Assembly (NCBI GenBank): GCA_947311845.1
Contig: CAMZMU010000052.1
Span: 136,787,733-136,851,732, forward strand
Length of the DNA stretch: 64,000 nucleotides
Direction: 5' to 3'
Source: Poa pratensis
Lineage: Eukaryota; Streptophyta; Magnoliopsida; Poales; Poaceae
Shown here: piece by piece, positions 12,696 through 24,417 of the stretch
How the letters are laid out: each line of letters opens with the position of its first letter
Numbering within the stretch: the first letter of the stretch is position 1
Made by a program: the position numbers and the translations under genes
Notes under the pieces: generated by a model
Told to the model about the DNA's origin: nothing
Database searches by the model: none
What the model saw: the letters and a program-made list of their open reading frames with translations, nothing else

Positions 12696-13251
12696 GTGCT
12701 CTCATTTTTCCAATTCGTAGCAAACTAGTACCTGGTAATAAAAAAATCGTTTTGCACTAGTACAAACTTGACTAAGCTAGACGTAAACCAGATCCGGTCA
12801 GATAGAAAATAAAAACCGCCGTCTGGGAAGAGCCACCTCAAACGGCCGTAATTTTGTGTCCGTCTCTAATTTAAGCTGTGATGGTTCTTATTTACGCCCG
12901 TCTCAAATCTCATACATATCGGAGACGGCTAGGCAAAGTATTCGGCGCAGAAGTATTGCAGACGGCCAAGAAAACTAAACGTTTCTCATTATGTAAGTTT
13001 TGAGACGGCCAATAAATTAACCGACACTAACTTAAATATGCAACCGTACAAACTAACACAAATCACAGGCAACACACATATATATATAAGATAAATTCAC
13101 AGGCGTACAGATAGATAGTAGCAATTAAACCTAGCTAGCACAAATTCACAGGCACACACATAGCATATTTTTCGAAAGCAAATCAACTGCTCTAGCTAAT
13201 TAATCCTTCTAAATTACAGTAAACCAGCCGGCCGTGGGGCAGCCGGTATCA

Positions 13252-13252
<1 letters not shown>

Positions 13253-13305
<53 letters not shown>
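13253..13305. repeat. (TA)n microsatellite
   Basis: About 26 uninterrupted TA dinucleotides inside the CACTA element, just past the end of the exonuclease pseudogene. Confidence 0.9.
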
Positions 13306-13307
<2 letters not shown>

Positions 13308-13466
13308 TGGGCTGTCCAGACGAGAGGCGGCACGCGCGCGCTGAAGATCACCAACTCCTATAATCAACCTTGGGCACGACGTCCCAAGGGAAGGCAGTCC
13401 AGCCCGAGCCACCTGCAGCGCCGTCGTCCTGCTTCTTCCAGGCAGCATCATCACCCGAGCCACCAG

Positions 13467-14756
13467 CTAGCGCGCTTGGTGCCCTTCTTCATCGTCACTC
13501 CCGGGCGGAGACATGAACCGCCTAGCGCGCTTGGCGCCCCTCGAGATTTCTTCTTCTTCCTTCTCTAAGCAACTGGGACAGTACGTAGCTATAGGGCCGG
13601 GCTGTGGTGCTGGCGGGCGCGGTGGTGCAATTGGGACGAGGTGCGCTCGGCCCCTCTCGATGATCTTGAGCTGGTGGTACAGCTTGAAGGAGACATAGCC
13701 ATCCACAACTGCATATTCCAGGTTGATTTCCTCAAGTGGGAGTCCTCCCACAATTCATGTCGATCCTTTGAGAAGTCGGCCTTCATGCGCTCGTAGAAGT
13801 TGGAGATCAATGCGTTTGTCAGGACTGTCATGCCAGTCCTCACAACTCCGTCCACCCGGAAAATGTCTTGAATATCCACATGAAACCTTGGTGGAATGAA
13901 GAAGCCCGGCCAGGTAGTCATTATGACGTTTCTGTCACTCCTTATGTCGACGGAAGCGAATGAACTTCCTTTTGTACGAAGGAAATCAGACAACGCCTAA
14001 GGGCATTCATCCTGGTCTTGCAAGCCATAACTGCAGTTTCATACATGTGAAGAAGTTAAATACTAAGTAACTAACAAGAGATATTTCATATGCTATTTAA
14101 TCCAAAACAAATTAATCTAGTCTAATAAAAAACAAAGTAATTAACAACAACTTCGTAAGCAGTTTCTACTCTGATTGGTCAAACCAAACTAATCTAGTAT
14201 AATCAAAAACAGTGGTATGTAAATATAATGCCCTCGAAATTAAAGAAAATCAGAGCAAACAGAGGAAAACAGAGAAGGTTGTTGGTCGAACAGATTACTA
14301 GATCGTGTTAATTACAGATTACTAGATCGGATCAAATCTGATTAATCTAATCTACTAGATCGAGTTTTTTACATACGAATCATAAAATATAGGTACTACA
14401 TCGCGTTTTTCAGTCCTACATCAAAATTAGAGGAAACAGAGGAAAACAGAGGAGGTTTTGGTCGAACAGAGATTACTCGATTGAGGTTTTTTACATACCT
14501 AGAGTACTGGAATACCAGTACTTTCTTATCCAAGCAGAGAACGACGGCGACCAACTGTGCTAAGTCGTAGTACGAACCAGCCGACATGTACTCCAGGTCT
14601 AGCCCCATGAACCTGTCCTCCGGATCCTTGCCTTCAAGCATACGCTCGTACATGTCTAGGTTCCTCGTGACCTTCGAGATCATTGGTGTACACCACATCG
14701 ATGTTCTGGTTATCGTGGATAGGGAACTTCTTCTCTAGAATGAAGGTGGCGGCCAT
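13467..14756 (-). pseudogene. WRN-like 3'-5' exonuclease pseudogene inside a CACTA element
   Basis: Exon 1 runs from ATG at 14756 to a donor after TACTCTAG near 14500; exon 2 begins near 13990. Read across frames, the protein has the DEDD exonuclease order: GLDLEY (motif I, Asp and Glu), SVDIRSDRNV (motif II, Asp) and EYAVVDGYVSFKLY (motif III, Tyr...Asp). This matches the plant RNase H-like family related to the Werner exonuclease, which removes nucleotides from DNA or RNA 3' ends. Two frameshifts break the frame: one near 14665, before 'VTRNLDMYERML', and one near 13740, between 'ADFSKDRHELWE' and 'INLEYAVVDGY'. All four catalytic acids are still encoded, so decay looks recent. The location within CACTA ends suggests transposon capture. 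Confidence 0.75.
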
Positions 14757-15775
14757 GACGGTGATCGAGAGGAAGGGGACGGTGAACAGTGAGAAAAGAT
14801 GGAGGAAAGGGAGGGGCACGGTGGAATGCACTGCAAACCGCAACGGGGCGTGGAAGTTGAGAAGAAATGGTGGCAACGAAGGAACCGCTGCATGCCTCTC
14901 GCCGCCGCCCGTGCAATGCCACACGTCGCCTCCTTGCCTCCTGCAGTTAGGACACGACTGGTTTTTTTTACTTGACTGGTCATTTCCGATTGACGCATGG
15001 GCCCATGAGCCGCGTCGCGGTACGCAACTGATACGCTGGTCTGCCGCTTTGGGAACACACATCCTGTGTCTGACATCAAAATTCAGTAATCCGGAGGCTC
15101 CGGTACGCTCTGCATATTTTCAAATTTGGCAGAAACAGTTCGAGATACAAATACGGCTACATATTTTCCGTATTCAATGAGTCTATATATACGTATCTAA
15201 ATTGTGTTGTTAAATTTTTCATATTTCATTTCCTAAATTAACATTTAACAGTTCGATACATTTAATTATCCGGATGGTCCGGGCACGGTCCGAGTTTGTA
15301 CTAAGACGATATATCTTCAATAAAAATTGTTAATTCTTTCAGATTCATTTATGTAATGGAACTTATCACAAATATTTGTACAACACGATATATTCTCTTC
15401 AATTATTGAAATTCCTTTAATTGGAATGAAATTGCATCGTCACAAGTACAACTACGCAAGAACACCAATATCCTTTTCATGCAATCTCACCCAAGTTTCT
15501 ACTGCACGATGTATTATCTTTAATTTACGCACTTTTTGCATGGTAGGAGTTTTATTTACCACTAACAAATAGGTACACACTGTTACCTAATTTTTTCCCA
15601 ATATGTTTGATTTTTTATGAATTATTTCTTTACAAAATTATGTCCGGAGTGCTTTAATATAATCGGACATCCCGAGTTATGACTGTTTGGCGGTAAAGTC
15701 AAAATTTTGGGTCAAAATCTTGAGTACTGAGTGTTTTTCCCCATTCGCCGCCCAACTTTTCCCCATTTGCCGCCC

Positions 15776-16075
15776 CTGCAAATCCCTAGCCTCTCGCCCC
15801 GCCTCCCTCCAATCCCTCGCCACCGCTGCAAATCCATAGGCTCGCCGCCGCCCTCGTCCACTCCATCGCCGCCTCCCTCCAATCCCTCGCCGCGCTGCCA
15901 ATCCGCACCCTCGCCGCGCCGCTGCAAATCGTACCATCGCGCCTCCCTCCAATCCCTCGCCGCGCCGCTGCAAATACGTACCCTCGCGCCTCCCTCCAAT
16001 CCCTCGCCGCCGCTGCAAATCCGTAGCCTCGTCGCCTCCCTCCAATCCCTCGCCGCCGCTGGAGTTCTGTAGTTT
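15776..16075. repeat. GC-rich tandem repeats, ~45-60 bp unit
   Basis: Units of the form CGCCTCCCTCCAATCCCTCG followed by CCGCTGCAAATCC are repeated six times. They sit in the probable 5' leader of the B3-like gene. Frames across them on either strand give only repetitive Arg/Gly-rich or Pro/Ser-rich peptides. Confidence 0.85.
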
Positions 16076-16204
16076 CGCCGCCCTGGTCCACTCCATCGCG
16101 GCAGCTGCAAATCTGACCTGCAATCCGTAGCTTGGCCACCGGCATATCCCTAGATTCGGCGCCGCTGCAAGACCGTAGCGTCGTCGCCGCTGCAAATCCC
16201 TAGC

Positions 16205-17704
16205 ATGGCGGCCCCTCCCCGTTGCCCTCTCCACCAGGGACTTCAGGTGAGATTTGGTCCTCCTCCTTCATCCAGAGATTAGGCACAGGTTTGTCGGTGC
16301 CAAATGCCCTCTTCGTGTTCTTCTTCTATCTTTGTGTTCATGAGTGTCTTCTCCCCTGGGCAAGGATTACACTAGACACATTTAGATACATATGAATGGA
16401 GATAAGCTACTTAATTCTAGAGTGTATGTAGTTCTCATTATATCTTTCTGGAATTGATCTTTCAAACTTATGATTGATGCATCTATAATTAGTTAATCAA
16501 TGACTACCCTAGCATGGCCGCCCTCTGCCGTTGCCCTCTCCACCAGGTCCGTAATGTGAGATTTGGTCCTACACCTTCATTCAGAAATGACTACTCATGC
16601 TACTAAATTCTATACATGCACATTTTCTAACTTATGCTTCTTTTTAACTGAAGGAGAAGGATTTGCCATGCCATGTCTGCGAGAATAATAACTGCACACG
16701 TAGGAACTTACTGATTCCTCATTCAGTATTTGTGTGCAAGAGTGTCACCGCAAGTGTGTGGTAAGAAAACAATAAGTCTTCCAAATACACATAATATTTG
16801 TGTTTTCTGTTTTGAATTTAACATATGATTTCCGTGTTTGTTTCTGCGTTTTGTTGTACACAGATTGTACCATGCACAGCTCAGCTAGCGGTCAATGCGT
16901 GTGTTGTTTCGTGCCCTTGGGAGCACGTACAACATTCATGTAGCAAAAGGTCTGAGCAAAACCCGCTTGCACGGCCAACAATGGGAACAGTTCATCTGCA
17001 AGAACAACATCACCGAGGGAGACATGCTAGTGTTTACCTTCAAACCTCATCCCAGTATATACCATGTCATTATAGACAGGGGCAACGACAAAGAGGACAC
17101 TGACAAGATATCTGAAAGTAACGATGAAGATCCAGACAATTATGAAGATATCTTTAACGACGAAGACAGAATCAGAGTTGCCCAAAGAGTTTGTCTCAAC
17201 AGGCATGAGAAGAACCGCCTCCTTGAACTTCTTCCCGTACAAGACTATGTTGGAGTTCTATTTGTGACTCGCTTCACGAGCACTAATCTGAACAGACATG
17301 ATATGGTATGTACCCAGAAGACCGCCTCTTTCATGCATGCCTCCTTAATTTCCTATGTTAATATTCAGGAATCATGAATCGCCTCCGCGGCCGTATATAG
17401 CTATGTCTTTATCGAATAATGACATAGTTATGTTATCTTTCATGCACAGAAACTACTTAAGATGATAGCAGAAGAGGATGGCATACCGGCTGAGGGTAAT
17501 GCTGGACTACGACTTGGAGCAGCAGGGGCAGCCGTCAGCATCACCTACATCAAGAGAACCGACGACCGCATTGATCTCGACAAGTTGGGGTGGGAGAACT
17601 TCATGGAAGGCAAGAATTTTTTGATTGATCAACCTGTTCTGATCATTCTTAGAAAGACCAATGACCTCATCTTGGATGTCATTATTGAGTTCCAGCTCAT
17701 ATAA
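16205..17704 (+). CDS. B3-domain-like protein gene carried by a CACTA element
   Basis: A probable first exon starts at ATG 16205 (MAAPPRCPLHQG) and a near-copy of it, with its donor region, recurs at 16513. Further exon-like blocks lie at ~16654-16760 (Cys-rich, LPCHVCENNNC), ~16885-17305 and 17450-17704. The last two join in phase at a GT/AG intron (17306-17449). The third block has RVLFRALGSTYNIHVAKGL and QQWEQFICKNNITEGDMLVF, typical of the DNA-binding B3 fold of plant REM-type factors; the last has a second half-domain (KLGWENFMEGKNFLIDQPVL). An acidic linker joins them. The acceptor of the third block is uncertain: the first candidate (16863) gives an in-frame stop, a later one near 16885 avoids it. 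Function as a transcription factor is inferred from the fold only; expression is unknown. Confidence 0.6.
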
Positions 17705-17905
17705 AACCAATTATGTCTTGTTAAAGTAGGGGGATGGAGAACACTTATCTAATTAATTAGCAGGCTAGCTACTTTGTTAATTGGCACAAATTCCGGTTGG
17801 AGACATTTGTATGTGAATTGCTTCTGTTAATGGAACAGGGGCTGATTCCTTGGTGGTGATGATCTGTTAATTACTCTGTTTTGCTTCACAAAGTTGGACC
17901 CCCCC

Positions 17906-18013
17906 CCGGATTTATACCCGGAGGCAAGTATATTATGTTCGGATGGCTATGTCGGACACCCCAGGATTTATACCCGGAGGCAACGTATATTATATCGGAT
18001 GGCTATGTCGGAC
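17906..18013. repeat. ~54-bp tandem duplication near the CACTA end
   Basis: GATTTATACCCGGAGGCAA, followed by TATATT and CGGATGGCTATGTCGGAC, occurs twice in direct orientation. It belongs to the subterminal region of the CACTA element. Confidence 0.85.
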
Positions 18014-18274
18014 CCCACGGGTACCATGCGACGGCCAACCATTATATACGTCGCTGATTTGTCACGATCACCGACGGGTGTTTCTGTTGGCCGTCTCTAT
18101 ACTGGAGACGGCTGATTCTCCCGGCCGTCTCAGGGACGAGCTCATTACAGCCGGCCCCAGGTGACCAGCTCTAATGGAGCGTACATTAGAGACCCCCGAG
18201 CAGAGACGGACAATTTAACCGGCTGAGATGACTCTCTGGGGCCGGCTCTAATGTACGTTTCTGTACTAGTGTTG

Positions 18275-19303
18275 GTGTTGGGCTGGGGGGGGGGGCAGCG
18301 GCCCCCCTGACCTCAACATAGCTCCGCCAGTGGTTGCGTCTACGAACGTTTTGCTTACAAAGGCTCTCTCAGGTATGCATGTCCACGTTGTGATTGCTCG
18401 GTATGCGGAGTAGAAGCATGAATCCTTAACAAATTGCATAATTTCAGGTGAACTCATGGCGACCATAGTGTGTGCTATTCTAGTAGGCATCACGCTCTGG
18501 CTGCAGGGCGACGTCATCGCCGGCCCACGCCAGGAATTTCTCCTTCGCCTTCGTCGCGCCGCTCTACTACTCGCATCGTACATTGTCGGGGCAGTGCTTC
18601 CTGTGCTAGCTTACTTCGCACTGCCCGCCGGCGGTTGGTCGTCATCTGCGCCACAGGGGTGGGCGAGCTGGTCGCGCTATCGGCGGCAATAGGCGACGCG
18701 GAGGACGGCGAACAAGCATGCATTGTGTTCATCACCGACATCTGTTCCACGGCGATATGTTTTCTTATTTTGACTGCTGCAAGAGTTTTTTCCAATTGAG
18801 TTAATGTCGTAAGTCTATATATGTCTTTTCTTATAAATAAGCCGTACCGGTGTCGATTTCGGGTGAGATAATTTGTATGTGCGTGTATGTGTAAAGTTTT
18901 ACCTAATAATAACGGATTTCCTATAGAACAGTTGACTATTTGATCTTTTTTGTGTCGCTCGTATCTCAGCGTACGCTCCGCGTGTCCTTCTCATTTCCGG
19001 GCTCGCTCCGAGCTGAGCCGACATAGCTTCTTTTAGTTTTTTTTTAATTTCATTCCTAGTCTATCTGTTGTGTGTCATTTCACTCTGGCTCGGTGGAGGA
19101 GGCGGAAGTGGCAGGGGCGGCCATGGCGGAGAGGTCGATAGGGATCTCACAGCCAACGCGCCGGAGATGGATAGAGCGATGGCTCGCGAGCATGGAAGGT
19201 ATGGACGGTGCAGACGAGGTGGGTAGTCCTCTGCCCTCTCTCCTCTGCTATGTTCCTGGTTTTTCCATTCTCGCCGGCGTGAGGGTTTGGTTGGGTGTGG
19301 TGA
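18275..19303. other. Intergenic sequence between the CACTA element and repeat copy 2
   Basis: Apart from the membrane-protein relic at 18456-18799 there is one GC-rich block (19090-19220) with an ORF start MSFHSGSVEEAEVAGAAM, without recognisable similarity. It may be the upstream part of the same unclassified unit as repeat copy 2. Confidence 0.4.
18456..18799 (+). pseudogene. Frameshifted small membrane-protein ORF
   Basis: The frame from ATG 18456 encodes two hydrophobic stretches (IVCAILVGITLWLQ and LLLASYIVGAVLPVLAYFA). A shift to the next frame near 18630 continues with VVICATGVGELVALSAA and ACIVFITDICSTAICFLIL up to a stop at 18799. Together they look like a four-helix membrane protein broken by a one-base change. 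An AG acceptor just before the ATG could make it an internal exon. I do not recognise the family. Confidence 0.35.
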
Positions 19304-19628
19304 GTGGCAGAGCTTGACAAAAATGGTTGGGGGGAGGGGGTGTGGGGCGAAAGACCAAACAAAATTTGAAGAATGACAACAAAACAAAATTGAGCAACTG
19401 CATCTGTTCTTTGTCTACCAAAATACGATGCAATGTTGCCATTTACCCATTTTCAGTCCAATTTCCAAATTCTAGCAGACTAGAACCACTGATAATTCTC
19501 GTCATCTCGGTTCCATCAACCACTCAACAGAAAAATTGCACAAATCTGCATCTCAAACAAGAACAAAAATCCCCAATTGAGATTGAGTAGAGAAGGATCA
19601 GGTCGTGCTCGTACTAGAACAAGAAAAA
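19304..19628. repeat. Unclassified dispersed repeat, copy 2, left part
   Basis: Aligns with 12027-12363. The match stops exactly at the A preceding the Helitron 5' end and resumes at 24078. Confidence 0.85.
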
Positions 19629-20028
19629 TCTTTACTATTAAATGGGAGTTGGTGATGGTGTAAACCGACAGAAAATTCTGCCTCCCGATTCTGCCTTCCC
19701 CAGACCATTGGAACCATCAGGAGCGTCCACTCGCCTCTCTTCATAATATTATCCGTTGGATCTTCGTGGATGTGAATATTACGCGCATTGCCACCGCCAA
19801 GTTTTTTTTTTTTTTTTTTTTTTGACATCTCATTGCCACCGCCAAGTTAGCGAAGCGGTACGCATGACTTATCCTGTTGTCAACAAAAAAAACAAGGATT
19901 TTTTCCGCGTCGTCTCCTCGTCACCGGTTTTTTAGCAGTAATTAATTGCCTAATCAGCCTTAATTACACGACCAATCAATCACCCTCTCAATCAGCATTA
20001 ATGACACGCCTAATCCATCGCCCCCCGA

Positions 20029-20458
20029 TTGACCCTCTTCCTGGGGACCTCGCCAGCGACCGAAGCAGCCCGTGACGGCCACGCAGGTACGAGCAAGGCG
20101 GTACGACGGTGGCCCTCGGCGCCGCCCCCGGCCGGGGGGAGAAGCCCACCCTCCTCCCTCAGTTGCTGCGCCACCTCTCCATCCTCCGCGTCTCGAGTTC
20201 ACGGACGACCTCTCGCGCATGCTGTGCTATGCTTCTCCCTCTTCACGCTGAGATTCAAGCACGAGCAGACACTCCCGGTGATGGGGATCGTCGTGCTCTC
20301 GGCCAGAATGCGCTGGGGAAGAGCAGGGAAGCAGCACCCATGCGTGGCCTTTATAGCCTGGCTATATCAGATCCGATGGCCAATGAGTCGTCATCCATGG
20401 CGCCGTCACCGGCCATGGAGCCGTCAAGGTCCACCTCACGCTCCAGGAATAGAGGTAA
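20029..20458 (+). other. GC-rich block in the Helitron, possible captured exon
   Basis: Overlapping plus-strand frames remain open (200 and 135 codons), and a GT donor-like GGTAAGC follows ATAGA at ~20454. The peptide ending SMAPSPAMEPSRSTSRSRNR is Ser/Pro/Arg-rich with no domain. Such low-complexity first exons are often captured by Helitrons. The source gene is not recognised. Confidence 0.35.
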
Positions 20459-21129
20459 GCGACGAGACCCATCAGAACCTCACTCTCTCGTGTTCGACTG
20501 GATTTTTGTCACATAGTAAATTTGTAAGTGACGGTATTTTTGCAGTTCAGTTTTGTCGGACTATCACTGTTAGTTCAGTTATAAGTACGAGACCTATCAG
20601 AACCATCAAGTTAGTTCAGTTTGTCACATAGTTACACAATGTCTTCAGTTTTATGTACGAGATCAATTCCCCTGGTCTTGCTTACTCTATTTAACTAGAG
20701 ACAACACTATTATATGAAAATATCCTTAAACTCAGGTCAAGTGCGGAAAGGACAGTGATGGTTAAGCGTGCTGGACTAATTGTATATCACGTGATTAAAA
20801 TCAAGGTTAGTGCTCTGTGTCTATCTCCACTCTTTTACAGATCTTTGTCTCTAGATCTCTTGCCACAGTAAGTATACTATACATCTCGTATTATGTTAGT
20901 GCCACGCTGGTAGCCTGGTACGAAGGTTTGTTGTGCTACAGAATTTTTCTGAAGAACAAAGCCAAAAAGATGCTATGGATTTATCCGGAGCTCAGGTTCC
21001 ATAGCTTTCTAACGTCTGGCTTCCTTATTTTTTCTAACTCAACTTCATGTTACTGCTTTCTGTTGCTTCCAGTTCAGCTGTGCACACTTCCAGCTGATTT
21101 TTGTGTTGATTTGTTTCAGATGAGCTGTT

Positions 21130-21281
21130 ATTGAATAGCTTGTAGAAGATGATAGTTTAGAGCCTTCAAGCACTCAAAGGGCGTCATCTACTGGGCATAC
21201 AGCTTCACAACCACAGGAAAGAGCAGGAAGCTCAAGACAACCTGAGTCTTCAGAAAGCTTAAGAAATGATCCTACTATCAG
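21130..21281 (+). other. Exon-like fragment in the Helitron
   Basis: An open stretch reading ...VEDDSLEPSSTQRASSTGHT and on to ESLRNDPTIR ends at a GT donor (CAGGTAATATAG). A second open stretch at ~23480-23590, after an AG acceptor, reads NCEQHEHVHQRVEPEG and TVRDITEKTLFGVRE. The two may be exons of one captured gene that I cannot name. Both are hydrophilic and Ser/Glu-rich. Confidence 0.4.
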
Positions 21282-23613
21282 GTAATATAGCCCTTTGCTT
21301 CTGGTCTATGTTTATTTTTATTTGACTGCATGCCTATAGCCTGCATATTCAGAGTCGATGCTCTTTGAAACCAATTGGGCATAGAAACTTGGTCCAATTC
21401 AAGAATGCTTTAATTTTTGGTTACGCAAAACTTGACGGTTAATGAATAAACGAGGATCAAATATAAATACTGGAAGTGAACCACTGTGCTTTGGAAGATC
21501 CTATACAAAATTTGAAACCAATTGGGCATAGAAACAGCAGTCCTAAGGTTAACTAAGTGGTATATACCTTAACAAGAACAAGACGACAGAATGATGGTTG
21601 TATGGGAAGACCAAACACACGATTTAGGACTATAGAAATGCTAAAGTTTTCGGAGCAATCCACCAAAATGAATTTGTAACGATCTCAAATGTACATGTCA
21701 GGTCTCTCTCTCTGGGCTAACCGGTGTAGGAGTTCAAATAGAAAACACCGACCTGTGGTATCAATTCCTCGCTTCACGCCGCGCGTGAATCTGTAAACCT
21801 GCTGATGCGTATATATATTCAGGTGGGGAGCCTTTCTCCCCACGGTGAACTTTCAAAAACAACAAAAGTGTTGAGGTTCGGTGATGACGGTCGTGAAGAC
21901 TACTCTGTTCTGCAGACCTTGCATTTGAGTACCTGTAGAGGAGAATGTGTTGCATGAGGGGATCGACTCTGATTATTATGTCTGGCTTGTAAATCTTCAA
22001 TCCAGCCTCAACCTTCCTTCACCCATAAACACGAAAACATTCAAAAAAAAAGTCCATGTAGTCTCTTCATGTAAAGACAAAGTCTGGATCACTGAACGTA
22101 GATTGCCGGCCAACTTCTAAATGATACCAGCAGTATGATGTAACTATTTCACGATTGTTTGACCTTGTAGTGTAATCAGATCATTTACGGTAGTACCGTA
22201 TGATATTGTCAACATACAGAAGTACCGAGTTAAGCTGATTTTTAAACTGCTAATTGGTACACAAGGTTAGTGGTTTAAAGTATGGAAAACAATAATCCAG
22301 GAAATAAGCAGTTTGCATATTCCATAGTGTCATTGTGGTCTATAATAAGTGGTCATGATCCATAAACAATAAGGCAGGATAGACTAGCAATTTTGGCTGG
22401 TTTCAACCACTCAAATGGTGCTCATTTGATGGCAGCAGTGCAATGCAATCATTTTAGTCACACCAGCACAGAGTGGGCGTTTTGATGGGTTCATGCTTAC
22501 AAACTGAATTTCTTGACATGCTACCATGTCCAATTCTATGCGGCCTGAACAAATCCAACATGGCTGAATATATGACCCTGGTACAGGTTTATTTAGAAAT
22601 TTTCAAAGCAAATTACTATGCATTACATGACAACGAATTTAGCACAAATATTTGTTTCCAAAAAATGTCTGCAAAATTGCATTGGGAATTAGTCCATTAG
22701 CGTTCCATTTTTTAGAGGACCGATATAATAATAATTTGATTACGAACTCACTTTCTTGGATTCCAGAACTCACTTTCTTGGATTCCATTAGTACTACCGT
22801 AACATATAGATAGAAAGACAATGTTCTGGATCGATTAATTTGTGTTCACTATTGACAGGATCCATCTATGCAATTTTTTTTTGGATAGCATGAATGTGAT
22901 ATTAGCATGGTGGGCCTCCTTAGTTTTTTTTAAAGCTCCTCCTTACGTTCAAAGGTAAGAATATTCCAATGTTAGTTTGTGGTACAGTTTTTAATGATAA
23001 TTGGTGCATAGTACGCCTTGGATGACATTATTTGAGTGAAATACCAGTTAATGTATGTTTTTGTTTTATGCCTGACATATTATCTGGCATACTAGATTTG
23101 GTCAATTGGATAATGGTAGTTTGTTAGATGTTAGTAGATGCATACGTAGGACTGGACTCTATCCTTACAGTACTTAATTAAAAAATCAGAATCTTAGCAT
23201 TATTTTAGTTGCGCTACTAAAGGAACATTTGTTCGATGCTACACTTATATCATACATAGTGCCTCTAACCGAACGTTTCGCATATGGATTCATCTGTGGA
23301 ATTTCTTAGCTATTGCTTATGGTGCCAAGTAAATTGGATCAACAATTAGTTGTTGTTGTGTGTATATTGACCATGCCTTATTTTCTAGAGTTCCTTTGGG
23401 CCACAGTCAGTACAACAATTTAGTTTTGCAAATGATTGCCTTATTGGATGTCATTTTTATATCCTAAATAATTTTCAGGAATTGTGAACAACATGAGCAT
23501 GTGCACCAGAGGGTAGAGCCAGAGGGACAGTCTACAGTTAGAGACATAACAGAGAAGACATTGTTTGGAGTAAGAGAAACCCACCATGTGCATTAGGGCG
23601 ATCTGAGAGATTA

Positions 23614-23760
23614 ATCCCTCCGATTCCATATTACAATATGTTTTAGTTATTTCAAAACAGATGTATATAGACAAATTTTAGAGTGTAGATTCACTAATTT
23701 TGCTCCGAATGTATTCCGTATTGTAATCTCTATTAAGATAGTATTTAATAAGGAAGGGAG
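23614..23760. mobile_element. Stowaway MITE (147 bp) inside the Helitron
   Basis: Ends ATCCCTCCGATTCC and GGAAGGGAG with flanking TA. Internal words TATTACAATATG and CGTATTGTAATCTC are inverted partners. It inserted into, or was carried along with, the Helitron. Confidence 0.8.
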
Positions 23761-24077
23761 TAGAAAACACAATTTTATCGCAATGTCCTTTGAGCTAGAG
23801 TGCGTGCCGTTGTGTAGTAAAACGATCTTTCAGTTGGTGTACTTGTGTGTGCTTTCTTTTCCATGGCTGTGCAAGGGTATTTAGCTGTAAGAGATGATTG
23901 TCGAGTTGGCATGGGGAAGAAACGAAAAGCAGAAGATGGTGCCATAGTTAATGTAATTGTAATACGTAATCGTAATTATTGTGTTGGCATAATAAAGTAG
24001 AAAAATAAGTATTTCTTCATCTCTAAGAGCATATGTAAAAAAATTATATCCGTTGCAACGCACGGGCAATTAACTAG

Positions 24078-24417
24078 TTCCTAACTAGATGTACAGTTGG
24101 AGGGATGGACCGGTGGAGCCGCTGGGTTACTGCTGCTCAACTGCTGGTTGCCGGCCGTCAGGTCGGGGGCGACGCCGATTAGACGGGTCGCTGGCTCGCT
24201 GCTCTACAGCTCCTGGTCTTGGTTGCTGGTTGCCAGGTCAGAGCAAAGGTCGCCAGAAGCCAGCTCGGCGAGGGTCGTGGGGTTGGTGGGATGGGGTGGG
24301 GCGGGGGTAGCGGCCAGCGGGGGCGGAGGTCGCCGCTCGCCAGTTCGGCTGCGTCTGCGCTAGAGCCTAGACCAGAGAGTTTGTGAATGGGCCGTATGCC
24401 TGGGCCTGGGGCCGGGT
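24078..24417. repeat. Unclassified dispersed repeat, copy 2, right part
   Basis: Aligns with 12364-12695 (TTCCTAACTAGATGTACAGT to GGCCGTATGCCTGGGCCTG), with scattered substitutions and a small insertion near 24312. Confidence 0.85.

Larger units (their letters stand above)
12755..18271. mobile_element. CACTA transposon, non-autonomous, carrying gene sequences (5517 bp)
   Basis: The left end reads CACTAGTACAAAC and the right end, read inverted, CACTAGTACAGAAACG. The 3-bp target duplication TTG is present on both sides (12752-12754 and 18272-18274). Subterminal regions are rich in the word GCCGTCT/AGACGGC in both orientations (12820-13000 and 18030-18240), as expected for CACTA elements. No transposase is present. 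The interior holds a frameshifted 3'-5' exonuclease gene (minus) and a B3-like gene (plus), both probably captured from the host genome. Confidence 0.9.
19629..24077 (+). mobile_element. Helitron, non-autonomous (4449 bp), with verified empty site
   Basis: The 5' end reads TCTTTACTATTAAATGGGAG after a host A; the 3' end has the hairpin CCGTTGCAACGCACGG followed by CTAG (24074-24077) and a host T. Removing it joins ...AAGAAAAA to TTCCTAACTAG, which is the uninterrupted sequence of repeat copy 1 at 12356-12372. No Rep/helicase ORF is seen. Inside are a GC-rich block (20000-20460) and exon-like pieces near 21130-21281 and 23480-23590, presumably captured host gene parts. Confidence 0.92.

Noticed and set aside
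15677..16234. A 185-codon minus-strand repetitive Gly/Arg frame
   Set aside because: Produced by the tandem repeat array; no non-repetitive coding core.
22473..22700. 75-codon frame in the 19629-24077 Helitron
   Set aside because: Isolated in AT-rich DNA, no splice context and no recognisable similarity.
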